Below, piece after piece: positions 62,291 to 64,000 of a stretch of 64,000 nucleotides of DNA (position 1 is the stretch's first letter; each line of letters begins with the position of its first letter). Under the pieces are notes generated by a model, which saw only the letters and a program-made list of their open reading frames with translations, was not told the DNA's origin and did not search any database. The position numbers were made by a program, and so were the translations under genes. The stretch covers positions 145,570 to 209,569 of the forward strand of contig NZ_FNHV01000002.1 of assembly GCF_900103585.1 (NCBI RefSeq), given 5' to 3'. This stretch comes from Streptomyces sp. cf386. GTDB taxonomy: Bacteria; Actinomycetota; Actinomycetes; Streptomycetales; Streptomycetaceae.

Positions 62291-62306
62291 TGTGACTTGA
62301 GTCACA
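62291..62306. promoter_or_regulatory. CRP-type binding site upstream of cdgB
   Basis: TGTGACTTGAGTCACA is a perfect match to TGTGA-N6-TCACA with 7-bp arms. It lies in the 306-bp divergent region between the flavin reductase and cdgB genes, 131-146 bases before the cdgB ATG. Streptomyces Crp binds GTGA-N6-TCAC sites. Confidence 0.75.
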
Positions 62307-62437
62307 AGAGCCATTAATTGTTGACCCTGTGTACCGAGTGGGCAGCGCGCTGTGATTCAGTGGCGGGGAACTAGCAAGGGAAGTTACGCCGAAGTAGAAC
62401 CCTTGATTCGCTGCGAGGTCTCGGGGGGAGGGCGAGC

Positions 62438-64000
62438 ATGGAGACCGAGTCGGAGCCGTACGTCCGTCTTGCGACCCTGCGACAGTTGCACCAGGTCATG
62501 GCTGACATGAACACGGCCCGTAGCCTGGCGGACACCCTGCAGACCGTCGCCGACGGCGTCGTGACCGGCCTCGGCTTCGAGCTCGCGTGCGTCAACCTCG
62601 TACGCCCCGACGGCGACCTCGTCGTCGCCGCGTTCGCCGGCAACCCGGCCGCCGAGGCCCTGATCACCGGCCGTGTCGGCTCCCGCGAGTCCTGGGAGCG
62701 TCGGCTCAGCATGGGCGAGCACTGGGGCGACCTGGTCTTCATTCCGCACACCGAGGGCTGGATCCTCGACGACGACGACGTCCCGCAGTGGTACACCGAC
62801 GGCCCGGCGCCCCGCTTCGAGGACGAGTGGCACCCCTCGGACCGCCTCTTCGCGCCGATGTTCACCCCCGGCGTGCAGGGCGGCGCCTGCGGTGAGCTGA
62901 TCGGCGTCCTGTCCGTGGACCGGCCGCGCAACGGCCGACTGCCGGGCGCGTGGGGCCGCGAGGCGCTCCAGATGTACGCGTTCCAGGCCGCCATCGCCAT
63001 CAGCAACGCACGTCTACGCGCGAATATGCAGCGGGCGCTGGTCAGGCTGGAGCGCGAGCAGCAGGCCCTGCGCGCGAGTGAGGAAAGCTTCAGGCAGGCC
63101 TTCGAGTACGCCCCCTCCGGCATGGCCATCGCCGAGATGGGCGGCGACCAGCACGGCCGCATCCTGCGCACCAACGACGCCCTGTGCCGCCTCCTCGGCC
63201 GCCCCGCCTCCGCGATGCGCCGCTACGCCTTCTCCGACCTCGTCCACCCCGAGGACATCGGCACGCTGCTGCGGACGTCCGCCGAAGGAGGCCGGGCGGA
63301 GCTGCGCCTCGGCCGCCGCGACGGTACCTATGTCTGGGTTTCGCTCCGCAACTCCGTCGTCGCCGACGCCGCGGACGGCCCCCGCTTCCTGCTCACCCAC
63401 GTCGAGGACATCGAGGACCGCAAGCGCCGCGAGCTCCAGCTCGCCCACCGCGCCTCGCACGACTCGCTCACCGGCCTGCCGAACTCCGCCGAGCTGCGCT
63501 CCCGCCTCTCCTCCCGGCTGTGCACCCACCCGACCAACGCGGGCGCCCTGGAGTCCACCGACGCGGCCTACGGCCACCCGGCCGTGTACGACGCCAACGG
63601 CCACGGCTTCGACTTCCGGCCGGGCGCGGCGGCGTTCGACGGCTTCGACCACCATGTCCACACCGTCGCCCCGGACGAGAATGACCGGCGCGACGACGGC
63701 ACCAAGGGGCTCGCGGTGCTCTTCTGCGACCTCGACGGCTTCAAGTCGATCAACGACCGGTTCGGGCACAACGCGGGTGACGCGGTCCTCATCGAGGTGG
63801 CCAGGCGGCTCACCCGCGGCGTCCGCGACGGCGACACGGTCGCCCGGCTCGGCGGCGACGAGTTCGTGATCCTCGCCGACGGGCTCGGCCGGGCCGACGC
63901 CCAGGACCTCGCCGTACGGCTGCGCAACGAGATCATCCAACCGATCCGGGCCGAGGGGCGGGCGGTCCGCGTCGGCGCCAGTTTCGGCATCGGGTGGGCA
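62438..64000 (+). CDS. cdgB: Diguanylate cyclase CdgB (partial, runs off the right end)
   Basis: 521 residues are visible, ATG 62438 behind GGGGGGAGGG. The GAF domain spans about 25-200 (ARSLADTLQTVADGVVTGLG to FQAAIAISNARL). A coiled coil (RALVRLEREQQALRASEE) leads to a PAS domain (about 230-335, ending LTHVEDIEDRKRRE) and the GGDEF domain. The active site is GGDEF at 472-476. An RxxD inhibitory site, RDGD, lies five residues before it. In S. coelicolor the GAF-PAS-GGDEF protein CdgB makes c-di-GMP and affects development and antibiotic timing. Between PAS and GGDEF an insert (about 365-420) is not seen in all cyclases. Confidence 0.88.
   Translation, partial: METESEPYVRLATLRQLHQVMADMNTARSLADTLQTVADGVVTGLGFELACVNLVRPDGDLVVAAFAGNPAAEALITGRVGSRESWERRLSMGEHWGDLVFIPHTEGWILDDDDVPQWYTDGPAPRFEDEWHPSDRLFAPMFTPGVQGGACGELIGVLSVDRPRNGRLPGAWGREALQMYAFQAAIAISNARLRANMQRALVRLEREQQALRASEESFRQAFEYAPSGMAIAEMGGDQHGRILRTNDALCRLLGRPASAMRRYAFSDLVHPEDIGTLLRTSAEGGRAELRLGRRDGTYVWVSLRNSVVADAADGPRFLLTHVEDIEDRKRRELQLAHRASHDSLTGLPNSAELRSRLSSRLCTHPTNAGALESTDAAYGHPAVYDANGHGFDFRPGAAAFDGFDHHVHTVAPDENDRRDDGTKGLAVLFCDLDGFKSINDRFGHNAGDAVLIEVARRLTRGVRDGDTVARLGGDEFVILADGLGRADAQDLAVRLRNEIIQPIRAEGRAVRVGASFGIGWA

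Noticed and set aside
62285..62310. The CRP-type site as a BldD box for cdgB
   Set aside because: The right half resembles the BldD half-site, but the left half fails; the TGTGA-N6-TCACA match is perfect.

Overview
The window is a high-GC actinobacterial chromosome segment, almost certainly Streptomyces. Nearly all third codon positions are G or C, GTG starts are common, TTA leucine codons are very rare, and many genes end in long perfect GC hairpins. Several gene neighbourhoods match the Streptomyces coelicolor SCO4226 to SCO4281 region as I remember it (SCO4226-like protein, phoU, phoRP, carD, ispDF, cysS, rlmB, msiK, the SoxR-target oxidoreductase, cdgB). That synteny is from memory, not from a search.

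Layout. 1-3.4 kb: the edge of a repeat (lectin-like) gene, a possibly truncated helical protein, a secreted HNH nuclease and small proteins. 3.5-6.5 kb: phoU divergent from phoR-phoP, with a PHO box between them. 6.5-12.8 kb: a structured intergenic RNA candidate, a lipoprotein, carD, ispD-ispF, and cysS-rlmB. 12.9-17.7 kb: a DoxX-like membrane protein, a sugar nucleotidyltransferase, a small membrane protein and the sugar-transport ATPase msiK. 17.96 kb: tRNA-Thr(TGT), which marks the start of the accessory region.

18.2-23.7 kb holds nine small secreted proteins. Seven share nearly the same signal peptide but carry different mature parts. 23.8-27.9 kb is a compact cassette: acyltransferase, acyl carrier protein, ketosynthase, second acyltransferase. 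27.8-40.6 kb is the most unusual part. It holds a DUF4037 protein, an EAD2/VMAP-C protein, an NB-ARC/TPR protein of the FxSxx-COOH type, two short precursor-like peptides each beside an HExxH peptide-modifying enzyme, and a trypsin-EAD2/Trypco2 pair. I read this as a signalling, conflict or peptide-modification locus in which the usual radical-SAM partner is not visible. Four of its genes contain a TTA codon, which suggests control by the bldA tRNA.

40.6-53 kb: an aminoglycoside-kinase-like protein, a FAD oxidoreductase, a large secreted repeat protein, a broken MFS exporter, a quinone oxidoreductase under a perfect SoxR box, a second FAD enzyme, a pentapeptide-repeat protein, a candidate small RNA and a secreted M1 peptidase. 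53-58 kb: a polymorphic toxin with a deaminase-like C-terminus, followed by a SUKH-type immunity gene, a SUKH/deaminase-like gene and an ATPase with WD40-like repeats. A decayed ISL3 transposase lies just upstream. 58.6-64 kb: terD, arfB, a SigJ-like sigma factor, a GNAT acetyltransferase, a flavin reductase and the start of a GAF-PAS-GGDEF diguanylate cyclase (cdgB) preceded by a perfect CRP-type site.
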